A stretch of DNA of 64,000 nucleotides from Nematopogon swammerdamellus (Eukaryota; Arthropoda; Insecta; Lepidoptera; Adelidae). The notes under the pieces are model-generated. The model made no database searches, was not told the origin of the DNA, and worked only from the letters and a program-made list of their open reading frames with translations. Positions 10,990 through 21,346 of this stretch are shown here, in pieces. How positions within the stretch are numbered: position 1 is the stretch's first letter; every line of letters starts with the position of its first letter. Both the position numbers and the translations under genes were made by a program. The stretch lies in assembly GCA_946902875.1 (NCBI GenBank), contig OX336349.1:12423891-12487890 (forward strand), given 5' to 3'.

Positions 10990-13767
10990 ACTTGGTAACG
11001 AGGGTCTGATGAAGGAGTCAGGAGGAGGACAGTGGAACTCTTCAACCGTTACTAGTAACCCCCTCGAGTTTGGGCTCATATGGTTGGTTTGGACGAGTGT
11101 TCCATACTTCTACCAATACACTTGGTGACGAGGGTCTGATGATGGAGTCAGGAGGTGGACAGTGGAACTCTTCAACCGTTACTAGTAACCCCCTCGAGTT
11201 TGGGCTCATATGGTTGGTTTGGAAGAGTGTCCCATACTTCTACCAATACACTTGGTGACGAGGGTCTGATGATGGAGTCAGGAGGTGTACAGTTGAACTC
11301 TTCAACCTTTAATAGTAACCCCTTTGAGTTTGGGCTCATTTGGTTTATTTGAACGAGTGTCCTATCCCATACTTCTACCAATACACTTGGTATACTCACA
11401 ATACTCACACACAATACACGAGGGTCTGATGATGAAGTCAGGAGGTGTACAGTGGAACTCTTCAACCGTTACTAGTAACCCACTCGAGTTAGGGGCTCAT
11501 ATGGTTGGTTTGGACGAGTGTCCCATACTTCTACCAATACACTTGGTGACGAGGGTCTGATGTTGGAGTCAGGAGGTGTACAGTGGAACTCTTCAACCGT
11601 TACTAGTAACCCCCTCGAGTTTGGGCTCATTTGGTTGGTTTGGACGAGTGTTCCATACTTCTACCAATACACATGGTGACGAGGGTCTGATGATGGAGTC
11701 AGGAGGTGTACAGTGGAACTCTTCAACCGTTACTAGTAACCCCCTCGAGTTTGCGCTCATTTGGTTTGTTTGAACGAGTGTCCTATACTTCTACCAATAC
11801 ACTTGGTGACGAGGGTCTGATGTTGGAGTCAGGAGGTGGACAGTGGAACTCTTCAACGGTTACTAGTAACCCCCTCGAGTTTGCGCTCATATGGTTGGTT
11901 TGGAAGAGTGTCCCATACTTCTACCAATACACTTGGTGACGAGGGTCTGATGATGGAATCAGGAGGTGTACAGTGGAACTCTTCAACCGTTACTAGTAAC
12001 CCCCTCGAGTATGGGCTCATTTGGTTTGTTTGAACGAGTGTCCTATACTTCTACCAATACACTTGGTGACGAGGGTCTGATGTTGGAGTCAGGAGGTGGA
12101 CAGTGGAACTCTTGAACCGTTACTAGTAACCCCCTCGAGTTTGGGCTCATTTGGTTGGTTTGGACGAGTGTCCCATACTTCTACCAATACACTTGGTGAC
12201 GAGGGTCTGATGTTGGAGTCAGGAGGTGTACAGTGGAACTCTTCAACCGTTACTAGTAACCCCCTCGAGTTTGGGCTCATTTGGTTGGTTTGGACGAGTG
12301 TCCCATACTTCTACCAATACACTTGGTGACGAGGGTCTGATGTTGGAGTCAGGAGGTGGACAGTGGAACTCTTGAACCGTTACTAGTAACCCCCTCGAGT
12401 TTGGGCTCATTTGGTTCGTTTGGACGAGTGTTCCATACTTCTACCAATACACATGGTGACGAGGGTCTGATGATGGAGTCAGGAGGTGTACAGTGGAACT
12501 CTTCAACCGTTACTAGTAACCCCCTCGAGTTTGCGCTCATTTGGTTGGTTTGGACGAGTGTCCCATACTTCTACCAATACACTTGGCGAGGGTCTGATGA
12601 TGGAGTCAGGAGGTGGACAGTGGAACTCTTCAACCGTTACTAGTAACTTCCTCGAGTTTGGGCTCATATGGTTGGTTTGGACGAGTGTCCCATACTTCTA
12701 CCAATACACTTGGTGACGAGGGTCTGAAGATGGAGTCAGGAGGTGTACAGTGGAACTCTTCAACCGTTACTAGTAACCCCCTCGAGTTTGGGCTCATTTG
12801 GCTGGTTTGAACGAGTGTCCCATAGTTCTACCAATATACTTGGTGACGAGGGTCTGATGATGGAGTCAGGAGGTGTACAGTTGAACTCTTCAACCATTAC
12901 TAGTAACCCCCTCGAGTTCGGGCTCATTTGGTTGGTTTGGACGAGTGTCCCATACTTCTACCAATACACTTGGTGACGAGGGTCTGATGATGGAGTCAGG
13001 AGGTGTACAGTGGAACTCTTCAACGGTTACTAGTAACCCCCTCGAGTTTGGGCTCATATGGTTGGTTTGGACGAGTGTCCCTTACTTCTACCAATACACT
13101 TGGTGACGAGGGTCTGATGATGGAGTCAGGAGTGTACAGTGGAACTCTTCAACCGTTACTAGTAACCCCCTCGAGTTTGGGCTCATATGGTTGGTTTGGA
13201 CGAGTGTCCCATACTTTTACCAATACACTTGGTGACGAGGGTCTGATGATGGAGTCAGGAGGTGTACAGTGGAACTCTTCAACCGTTACTAGTAAACCCC
13301 TCGAGTTTGGGCTCATTTGGTTGGTTTGGACGAGTGTCCCATACTTCTACCAATACACTTGGTGACGAGGGTCTGATGATGGAGTCAGGAGGTGTACAGT
13401 TGAACTCTTCAACCTTTAATAGTAACCCCTTTGAGTTTGGGCTCATTTGGTTTATTTGAACGAGTGTCCTATCCCATACTTCTACCAATACACTTGGTAT
13501 ACTCACAATACTCACACACAATACACGAGGGTCTGATGATGAAGTCAGGAGGTGTACAGTGGAACTCTTCAACCGTTACTAGTAACCCACTCGAGTTAGG
13601 GGCTCATATGGTTGGTTTGGACGAGTGTCCCATACTTCTACCAATACACTTGGTGACGAGGGTCTGATGATGGAGTCAGGAGGTGTACAGTGGATCTCTT
13701 CAACCGTTACTAGTAACCCCCTTGAGTTTGGGCTCATTTGGTTTGTTTGGACGAGTGTCCCATACTT
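10990..13767 (+). repeat. 130-bp minisatellite, about 21 units
   Basis: Each unit reads roughly GACGAGGGTCTGATGATGGA, GTCAGGAGGTG[TG]ACAG, CAACCGTTACTAGTAACC, CCCTCGAGTTTGGGCTCAT, GGTTTGGACGAGTGTCC and ATACTTCTACCAATACAC. The core GTTACTAGTAAC is a perfect 12-bp palindrome next to CTCGAG. Units are mostly 130 bp, some 127-128. Two units carry a 30-bp extension (TATACTCACAATACTCACAC) at 11,391 and 13,498. Because 130 is not a multiple of three, spurious overlapping open frames of 60-120 codons arise in it. Confidence 0.95.
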
Positions 13768-14075
13768 GTCGAACGCAAAAGTATGAAACAGACATACCAT
13801 CTGTTTCAATTGATTTTGAAAGAGACGGCGGACACCTTATCCATCCTAAAGCCATACAGTTTCCAGCAAAGTTTAATTATGGAACAGCTGAGAGACGGAT
13901 GTTACCGATAATTTTGTCATGGGCCTCCACTATCCATAAAATGCAGGGCAGTACTGTTGACCGTGCTGTCGTGTATTTGGGCTCCAGACTATTTGAGGAG
14001 GGTCAAGCGTATGTTGCATTGAGTCGCGTAAAGTCTTTAGAAGGGTTATGTATTGAGGAGCTTGATTGTGAGTAA
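13768..14075 (+). pseudogene. Helitron PIF1-like helicase, C-terminal end (copy 1)
   Basis: The frame ending at the TAA of 14,073-14,075 encodes the last ~100 residues of a superfamily 1B PIF1-type helicase of the kind found in Helitrons: [18 protein letters not shown], then motif V-like [18 protein letters not shown], then motif VI-like [18 protein letters not shown]. Walker A/B motifs and the Rep nuclease are absent. The coding part begins exactly where the minisatellite ends (after CCCATACTT), so repeats have replaced or displaced the rest of the gene. It is open here but is only a fragment. Confidence 0.85.
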
Positions 14076-14184
14076 TTGACAGGTAAGAAACCGAGTAACA
14101 AAGATGCAATGAGAGAGTTGGAAAGGATGACGAGTTTACGTAATGAATGATACGAGCCAAGAAACAAACTAAAAACGAATAAAT

Positions 14185-14731
14185 AAAAAAATAGGTAAAA
14201 AAACTTTTAAGTTAAACGGTTTTATTAAAAATAAAAAACTAGAAAAAAACAGCTGTACAAAAAACTAGAAAATAACAAGGACACAAGCCTGGGCCTTCTT
14301 AAGATTTTACGTCTGGGTAAGAAATCGTGCAATACTAGCGTGCTGTCTTCTCATGTCGGATGCCAAAGGGCACATTGTGTCGCTGCGTCAGCGGAATAAG
14401 TAATAAATTGAGACTTTTAACAGACTAATATAAAAACGTGGGGCGTATAATATGCGTAATAAATAACATGCGCCCCACGTTTTTATATTAGTCTGTTAAA
14501 AGTCTCAATTTATTACTTATTCCGCTGACGCAGCGACACAATGTGCCCTTTGGCATCCGACATGAGAAGACAGCACGCTAGTATTGCACGATTTCTTACC
14601 CAGACGTAAAATCTTAAGAAGGCCCAGGCTTGTGTCCTTGTTATTTTCTAGTTTTTTGTACAGCTGTTTTTTTCTTGTTTTTTATTTTTAATAAAACCGT
14701 TTAACTTAAAAGTTTTTTTACCTATTTTTTT
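14185..14731. repeat. 547-bp near-perfect palindrome (copy 1)
   Basis: Arms of about 261 bp run from 14,185 to 14,445 and from 14,471 to 14,731. They begin and end with AATAGGTAAAAAAACTTTTA and its complement, and close on ACGTGGGGCG/CGCCCCACGT around a 25-bp loop (TATAATATGCG through AACATG). Within the arms lie AACAAGGACACAAGCCTGGG and GCGTCAGCGGAATAAG. I see only a few mismatches between the arms. It could be the hairpin end of the Helitron-like unit or a separate fold-back element inserted next to it. Confidence 0.9.
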
Positions 14732-14939
14732 CATTCTCAGAAAATAATTCACAAAACAATCATAAATCAAGGAAACCAAGCTGTAACGTACCTATTATGC
14801 TTTCTGACGCAACGTGGGCTGCGTTAGCTAATGCAATCAATATAGGAACCCGTGAGCCGCGGAGCAGAAACATTTTCAAAGTGTAATACGTCGCGGCTCG
14901 GGCACATATGCCCGCGGTGGCAGGGAATCTGGTAATAGG

Positions 14940-15585
14940 AAGCCGATTAAAAAAAAAAGTATGAAGTAAAAATTCTAAGGGTCCCATACAAGAAACGTGC
15001 TAAGAATCGATTAGTACATATTCAAGCTATTAAATAAATAATAGATGGCGCCACAGGTACTTTGCACCGCAGACAGACAAAAGATAGACGGATATAAGGT
15101 TTTTTGAAATGCGCGTTCGTCAGCCTCGATAGCTCAGTGGTGCAGACAGTCAACTGTCGCTATTACGAACGTTAAGCAACGCTGGGTGCGGTCAGTACTT
15201 GGATGGGTGACCGCTGACCGCTGACGGGTGACCGCTTGGAGGCTGACCGAGGTTCGGATTCCTCGTAAAACTGTAGGTCCCTTCCCTCCTAATCTTACTT
15301 GGTGGTAGGGTTTAACCCGCCCGGGTTGGTACCACCGCACTGAATGAAACGTCGGTCTAAACGGCTATGTAAATAGTTTGTGTTTTCCGACCAGTTCAGT
15401 GTAGCCGGCACGATCAAAGGGGGAAGCACTGACATGGCACCTAGTTCACCCGGTGTTATGGGCTGACATCACGGACGTTGTAGGTGATGTAGCCAACCGT
15501 GTCAGTTTCCATAAAAAAAAACATGTATAGCGGATCTACGGAACCCTCCTTACTTGTAAAACTCGCACTTAACCGATTTTTTTAA
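14940..15585 (-). repeat. GTGCGAG/GGTTCCGTA family copy, split by a SINE
   Basis: The left part (about 14,990-15,110) contains AATAGATGGCGCCACAGGTA and AGACAAAAGATAGACGG. The right part (15,530-15,585) contains GGATCTACGGAACCCTCC and AAAACTCGCACTTAACCG. Together they match the element at 6,793-7,130 in reverse. A SINE of 402 bp separates them, so the SINE inserted into this repeat. Confidence 0.65.
15119..15520 (+). mobile_element. SINE with chimeric tRNA/5S rRNA-like head, complete
   Basis: The head begins GTCAGCCTCGATAGCTCAGT with a tRNA-type box A (TAGCTCAGTGG). It continues into GTTAAGCAACGCTGGGTGCG and AGTACTTGGATGGGTGACCG, which match the internal control region of eukaryotic 5S rRNA. 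It then has GAGGCTGACCGAGGTTCGGA, a tRNA-type box B (GGTTCGGATTCC). The first nine bases after G (GTCAGCCTC) are the exact complement of GAGGCTGAC at the head's other side. The body follows (GTTGGTACCACCGCACTGAA, GTGTAGCCGGCACGATC, GATGTAGCCAACCGTGTCAG) and an A-run ends it at about 15,520. A tandem GACCGCTGACCGCTGAC slip lies at the 5S/B-box junction. Presumed pol III transcribed and LINE mobilised. Confidence 0.85.
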
Positions 15586-15589
15586 CTAA

Positions 15590-16790
15590 TTGGGCAGACA
15601 AAGGTATCGAGTGGAAAAATGATAATCTACAATATTTTTTTGGATAATTTTAATTATTTTAAATTTTGATTTCAGGAAATGAATTTGTGTTTTAACTGTT
15701 TTGAGTTTGTTTTATTTATTTTACATATTTTAATTAATTTGGCTGTTCTGATTTGACCAATTTGTTTCAATGTGTTTTAATTACCCGACTGCGTGAAGCA
15801 AAAAGGAGGGTAATGTTTTTGTTTAAGGATTTTAACTATTCGATTTTTGGGAATTTAATTGACTTTTTTTATGGTTTTGACTACGCTAATAATTTATTCT
15901 CATAGATTTTACTGATTTTAATGTTTGTTGATGAATTTAGATATTCTGGATCCTCAAATTTGTTTATGTATTTTGTTTTAATCGCTTAATTTATTTTTAC
16001 CTTTTCTGTTTTTGACTCCGCTAATGGTTTAGGTATATTTATTTTCCTGACTAAAATAATTAGGTAGTAATGACACATTATTTATTTGATTATGCTTGCT
16101 TTTATTGATTATGAGCGCATGTGATGTGTGTTATTGCATAAATAAATTGAATTGAATTAAATATTAAGGTGTATAATACAATGGTTCTGATACACAGAAT
16201 ACTAATTTTTTGCAAAATTTTATTAATTTCTATCAATCTTGTTCACACGCACACAATATAAAGTTACAGAACATATTTACTCACAGTGTTTTCTTTCATC
16301 GCAGTGACAGATTAAAGCATGCACGCAAATTCAAAAACTCGGAAAACTTATTCGAGCCTCTTTCGAACATAATTACACCTTTAACTGGTGCTCTTAACAA
16401 AAGCCTCTTTCTTTATCCCCCTTGATTACGTTTCATCACCAGTGCGATTAAAAGTAACAACGTCTAATTACTTCAAAGGACCCCTTTTAAATGACATAAC
16501 ATCTTGTTATCTTCGCGATAAGATCGAGATTGCTTTGCAGCTGCACTCCCTATTTTGTTCTGCTGGGTTAATTCTTTGTGTTTTTGAAAGTTGTTCCTTT
16601 AGTTTGAAACCTATGGTTACATTACACAGGATTTGGTATACATACATACATAACTTGACGCCTGTTTACCAATGGGGTAGGTAGACACATCGGATCTTCA
16701 CACGTCACGATGGAGAGAGTAAAAGAGAGAGAAGTGGAAAGAGCTTCAGTACTTCAATAAAAAACCAAAGTTAATAGCTAAGTAAATACC
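15590..16790. other. AT-rich, no gene recognised
   Basis: Very AT-rich sequence with many T-runs to about 16,200, then a moderately AT-rich part. Open frames at 16,210-16,425 and 16,388-16,684 have no recognisable motif. Confidence 0.45.
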
Positions 16791-17365
16791 CGCGCAGCTC
16801 TGAGTTTTTATATTCTATATATAGCATGGATGGCCTATCCTGAGGCGAACACACGTACGCACACAAATGCATTTCTCTAATACAAAATATGCTTGACATG
16901 GACCTTATACATGGCCTGAGCGAGCACTACTACACTCGGAGAATTTTATGCTCACTGTCATGCGGGAATGTATTTGTACGCCTCAGGTTAGAACGAACGA
17001 CCTTCGAGACGAGCGGTCTCCCGACTCCTTAAGTAAGTAAACGGAAATTATTTTAGACTTTTTAAGGGTCGGGGTTTTTTTTAGTTTGTAATTTAACTTT
17101 TATTTCAAGCTTTAAAAAAAACGCGTTCAAATCGATCCATGCGTAAAACGTAACTTTTTATTACTTCATAATTAATTTATTACTTGATTACTAACATAGC
17201 TAAACCATTCCGGTTAAACCAGCTTACTAATAAAAAAAACCACATCCAAATTGGTCAATTCGTTCGGGAGCTACGATGCCACAGACAGACACACAGACAG
17301 ACATACACACACACGGAAGCGTCAAACTTATAACACCCCTGCTTTTGCGTCGGGGGTTAATAAAA
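16790..17365 (+). repeat. Dispersed repeat ending GTCGGGGGTTAA
   Basis: Shares blocks in order with 31,395-31,655: CTCTGAGTTTTTATATT, GCGGTCTCCCGACT, AAGTAAACGGAAATTATTTT, AGGGTCGGGGTTTTTT, TTTATTTCAAGCTTT, GGGAGCTACGATG, ACAGACAGACACACAGACAG and GCGTCGGGGGTTAA. This copy has extra sequence in two places (about 16,830-16,990 and 17,135-17,230). It looks like a LINE 3' region with a CAGA microsatellite. Confidence 0.6.
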
Positions 17366-17446
17366 AAAACATATCTTATCTTCTCTCGAATAATGTCTTC
17401 AATTCTACGGCAGCCACGACAAGCATTACAAGTTGTTATAATATAA

Positions 17447-17835
17447 GGTGTTTCGTTAGTCATGTCAAAAATTTCGGGAGGGTTACAAACAGACTCAAAT
17501 AAACACGTTACGCAAAAAAAATTCTATGTTTTTAGCATTACTTTTCGAGAAATTTAACAAAACATGTTTGCTACCTAAACATTAACCTGTGTGTAACAGT
17601 AGGTAACTTGCATTGTACGGCGTCGATAGGCCGTACTATGTTCAAACACTGAACAGCTGTTTGTTGTAAGTAAGTCACAAAGTCACTATGATTGGTTTTT
17701 ACAGCTACTTATTTCATTAAATTATTTTGTTAGGAGAAGAAATGTTACTATAAACATATGTTTTTTTTACGTAAAGTGTTTATTTGAGTGTGTAAGTAAC
17801 CCTCCCGAAATTGTTGACATGACTAACGAAACACC
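17447..17835. mobile_element. PIF/Harbinger-type MITE
   Basis: A 389-bp element with long terminal inverted repeats starting GGTGTTTCGTTAGTCATGTC and ending with the complement GACATGACTAACGAAACACC. The repeats continue inward through TTTCGGGAGGGTTAC. It is flanked on both sides by TAA (17,444-17,446 and 17,836-17,838), the TWA target site duplication typical of PIF/Harbinger elements. There is no transposase. Confidence 0.85.
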
Positions 17836-17839
17836 TAAT

Positions 17840-19940
17840 ATATGTATGGTGAGACGCGTCATGTCATGTGCATCAATTGCAGATCTTGATAAAGCTTAAC
17901 CGTATTCATACCCCTGGTTGGCTATTCTTTTAGGGTTACGTAGTTAAACCAGGACCCCTATTAGTTTCATTATAATGTATGTCTGTCAATTTAATGTAAG
18001 CTAAGAGATAGCCATCTCTTAGCTCTCTTAGCTCGTAAACTGCATACGCTTGAAATTTAAGTGCATAATGAATTTTAATTTTTTTACCAAAGCCGGATGT
18101 AGTATGAAAATTTAAATTGATTGTTTGTTTCGGGGAGCTCTTCATACATATAAAGGGGGTCGGAAATATAAAAGAAAAAACAATCCACCTAGGCATGTAA
18201 CAAAAGAGTGGAAACTATATTAAAAAATATCTGATATTATAATAATTAACGTTACAAAGTCCTTCAGTTGTTATTAGATATGTTTAGAAGTTTGTTTAGA
18301 GATCACCTTTTTTTCTAAAGTACAATACAACATAATAATACAATTTTAATTTTTCAAATTTACTTTAGATTCTTGCAAATGAAGCACCGGAGTTTTAATA
18401 TAATGTTATTTTAATTTTCCCAAATACCTGTTTTACAGGCAGCAGTTTACTGTCTTCAGAGTTTAAACACAATTTGCAGCGAAATCTCGAATTTATAACG
18501 ACAGTTATAATGAAATAAGACGGGGACAGCAAACAAATAATATTATGCTCGGTGGAAATGAAGACATAAATTAAGCCAGCAATTTGGATGAAGGCCTACC
18601 TGATTCTAAATATGCGGACTGACTTTAGTAAAAATAATACGAACCTATTGTTATAATGGCGGCTACACATACCCGGATGATATTTTGGAATCTGATCGTA
18701 CTCGCGAATTCATAGGATTCTTCTGTTTTTATTTAATTTTATTCGAGATGATTTCATACATGATTGCGTATCAAAAAAATATTATACATTTATGAATAAT
18801 ATTATACTAATAATGATACATTACTAAAACTTGGTTTAGCGAGGAGTGGTGTTGATCTTGTGTTGCAGCTGTGTCTGATATTTCGTTGAAGTTGCAGTTT
18901 GTCACAGACACCCGTACCGAATGTATATAAAAAAAAGAATATCATGGATCTCGTCCTCAAAAATTCATCTCTAAATATTAAATCAGCCCCTCTGAAAGAA
19001 CTCGTAAATAATATTAATAATTGATTTGAATGTTTTCATTTTATCAAACAGCAGCTTTAATTTTTACGTAAAAATCTGGCGTCTTAATTTTCAGCTGCTT
19101 CAGTCCTCTGTACCCAGTTCAAGTAAACATATAAAATTGAACAGTATTTTTTTTCTTTTCAACTAAAAATAAAGCAGTGCTCGTTTTACTGCCGTCTCTG
19201 GAATAATCCGATTGGTCAACAGTTGAGGAAGTTTGCAGAGCTTTCTTAAAGCAGGGGTAATCCAGTTATAGTACCCACTTTCTACGCGTAATATTACTTG
19301 AAACGTTTTAAAATAATTCTAAATAATATTAAAAAAAATAGATATTTCACACTATATACGAAGTAGCAATTTGAAAGAGAGTGAGCCATAGATATACAAG
19401 TATATATAACGAATTTCCATAAATATTGCCATAAAATGCCATATTTTTTTTTAGTATAAACATTCGTTATAGAATGTCAATGAAGTATGACAAAAGAAAA
19501 CCCAACTACAGAACGCTTTCAACAATGCAGATATGAAGATCAGTCCTCCACACTGAGGCGCTCGCGCTCTATGAAAACTAAATTTAAATGTAAATTTATC
19601 TCCCTCAAAGGGCTTACTAAAATGAGTTTGTCAATATGCGTTGTCTTAGTTCAAAGTGCCTACGCAATGGCGTGGCGTGGGAGGCTCGCCGAGGAGATAA
19701 TACCTATAAGACAAACAAAGGAAAAACCTTCACGCACTTACATCGTTCAGGATTTATTGGCACATTGGGATTGAATTAATTTTGCATTACCAGTTACTCG
19801 TAACACAAAACAATATTGTTGAGCAGTGTTCTCAATAAAATTGAGAGCACTCGATTTATTAGAATATCCGTATGTGAGTGAGAGTAGGTATTTCAGATAA
19901 ACCATGTTCTACTTTTAAGATGAATTACTTACGTATTTAA
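17840..19940. other. No gene recognised
   Basis: AT-rich spacer between the two inverted Helitron-like units. The best open frame is 19,487-19,774 on the plus strand (95 codons, lysine and arginine rich start, one hydrophobic stretch SLSICVVLVQSAYAM). I cannot assign it. No splice-flanked exon with a known domain was seen. Confidence 0.4.
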
Positions 19941-19944
19941 AGTT

Positions 19945-20255
19945 TTTTTGACATGATAACGTCTTATAAATTGATGAACACCGGCTGCACGCACGAATAT
20001 CACGTCACGTTCCATCTGAGCCTGCGTGTGCAAGCGAGAGCGCGTGACAAGCGATAGAGAGGCACAATCGGCCCAAGCTTCGGCTTGTAAAAGTACCAGG
20101 GCCGCAGAAATTAAAACGAGGTTACTCGTACCATAATATCTGGCCGGTCGGAAAATATTTCAAATTTAGAATATTCATGAAACAAGGGTTGTATGACGTT
20201 ATCACGTAAAACTATCGTCCGTAAACCGACTTTACAGACAACCAATTTTTTTTAG
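19945..20255 (+). repeat. MITE-like dispersed repeat (pair with 50,655)
   Basis: It contains CGTCTTATAAATTGATGAAC, ACCGGCTGCACGCACG, CACGTTCCATCTGAGCCTG, TGCAAGCGAGAGCGCGT and CAAGCGATAGAGAGGCACAA, and ends with ACTATCGTCCGTAAACCGAC. A reverse-oriented copy lies at 50,655-50,868. Near its ends GACATGATAACGTC and GACGTTATCACGT are imperfect inverted repeats, which suggests a small DNA transposon derivative. This copy carries an interior insertion (20,080-20,180) relative to the other. Confidence 0.6.
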
Positions 20256-20344
20256 TTAAAATAAGCCTTGAAGATTACAGAAACCGAAATTTCGTATGAA
20301 ACAACCTGTAAGCTGGCTTTTGAAAAGACCGCAATTATGTACAT

Positions 20345-20383
20345 ATTTTTAATTAGAAAAATGCAAATCGAAAATCATTGGAT
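20345..20383 (+). repeat. Left arm of a 37-bp inverted repeat flanking copy 2
   Basis: The sequence TTTTTAATTAGAAAAATGCA followed by AATCGAAAATCATTGG occurs here. Its reverse complement occurs at 23,886-23,927 with one mismatch, just outside the tRNA-like hairpin on the other side of Helitron-like copy 2. The two arms bracket about 3.5 kb. Confidence 0.8.
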
Positions 20384-20926
20384 AAAATAGGTAAAAAAAC
20401 TTTTAAGTTAATCGGTTTTATTAAAAATAAAAAACTAGAAAAAAACAGCTGTACAAAAAACTAGAAAATAACAAGGACACAAGCCTGGGCCTTCTTAAGA
20501 TTTTACGTCTGGGTAAGAAATCGTGCAATACTAGCGTGCTGTCTTCTCATGTCGGATGCCAAAGGGCACATTGTGTCGCTGCGTCAGCGGAATAAGTAAT
20601 AAATTGAGACTTTTAACAGACTAATATAAAAACGTGGGGCGCATGTTATTTATTACGCATATTATACGCCCCACGTTTTTATATTAGTCTGTTAAAAGTC
20701 TAAATTTATTACTTATTCCGCTGACGCAGCGACACAATGTGCCCTTTGGCATCCGACATGAGAAGACAGCACGCTAGTATTGCACGATTTCTTACCCAGA
20801 CGTAAAATCTTAAGAAGGCCCAGGCTTGTGTCCTTGTTATTTTCTAGTTTTTTGTACAGCTGTTTTTTTTTTTAGTTTTTTATTTTTAATAAAACCGTTT
20901 AACTTAAAAGTTTTTTACCTATTTTT
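20384..20926. repeat. 543-bp near-perfect palindrome (copy 2)
   Basis: Same palindrome as at 14,185, with arms 20,384-20,641 and 20,667-20,926. The loop is the reverse complement of the copy 1 loop, as expected if the whole unit is inverted. Differences from copy 1 are few: for example TTAATCGG for TTAAACGG near 20,410, and GTCTAAATTT for GTCTCAATTT near 20,700. Confidence 0.9.
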
Positions 20927-21037
20927 TTATTTATTCGTTTTTAGTTTGTTTTTTGGCTCGTATCATTCATTACGTAAACTCGTCATCCTTTCCAACTCTC
21001 TCATTGCATCTTTGTTACTCGGTTTCTTACCTGTCAA

Positions 21038-21346
21038 TTACTCACAATCAAGCTCCTCAATACATAACCCTTCTAAAGACTTTACGCGACTCAATGCAAC
21101 ATACGCTTGACCCTCCTCAAATAGTCTGGAGCCCAAATACACGACAGCACGGTCAACAGTACTGCCCTGCATTTTATGGACAGTGGAGGCCCATGACAAA
21201 ATTATCGGTAACATCCGTCTCTCAGCTGTTCCATAATTAAACTTTGCTGGAAACTGTATGGCTTTAGGATGGATAAGGTGTCCGCCGTCTCTTTCAAAAT
21301 CAATTTAAACAGATGGTATGTCTGTTTCATACTTTTGCGTTCGACA
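21038..21346 (-). pseudogene. Helitron PIF1-like helicase, C-terminal end (copy 2)
   Basis: Near-identical to the copy 1 fragment, including the motif V-like and motif VI-like regions and the same stop (21,038-21,040). It differs in one decisive base: the TCA serine codon in PSVSIDF is TAA here (plus-strand TTA at 21,305-21,307), a nonsense change. The fragment is therefore interrupted as well as truncated. Confidence 0.85.

Larger units (their letters stand above)
10799..14731 (+). mobile_element. Helitron-like composite unit, copy 1
   Basis: From left to right: an entry motif TTAAACGGTTTTATTT at 10,800; about 190 bp containing GAACCGATTTTTATGAAACT; a 130-bp minisatellite at 10,990-13,767; the C-terminal end of a PIF1-type helicase at 13,768-14,075; about 100 bp of spacer; and a 547-bp palindrome ending at 14,731. 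The word TTAAACGGTTTTATT occurs at the outer end and in both palindrome arms, giving the unit short terminal inverted repeats. The helicase places it near Helitrons/Helentrons, but no Rep domain is present, so it is non-autonomous. A second, inverted copy lies at 20,384-23,711. Confidence 0.65.

Noticed and set aside
10990..13767. Many 60-120-codon open frames on both strands in the 130-bp array
   Set aside because: They follow from a stop-poor repeat whose length is not a multiple of three; the same peptide recurs in all phases and is broken by ordinary unit variants.
10990..13767. Regularly spaced repeats resembling a CRISPR array
   Set aside because: The whole 130-bp unit repeats, with no unique spacers, and the context is a eukaryotic transposable element.
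15150..15235. A 5S rRNA gene
   Set aside because: Only the internal control region matches; the 5' and 3' stems of 5S rRNA are missing and the segment is inside a dispersed SINE.
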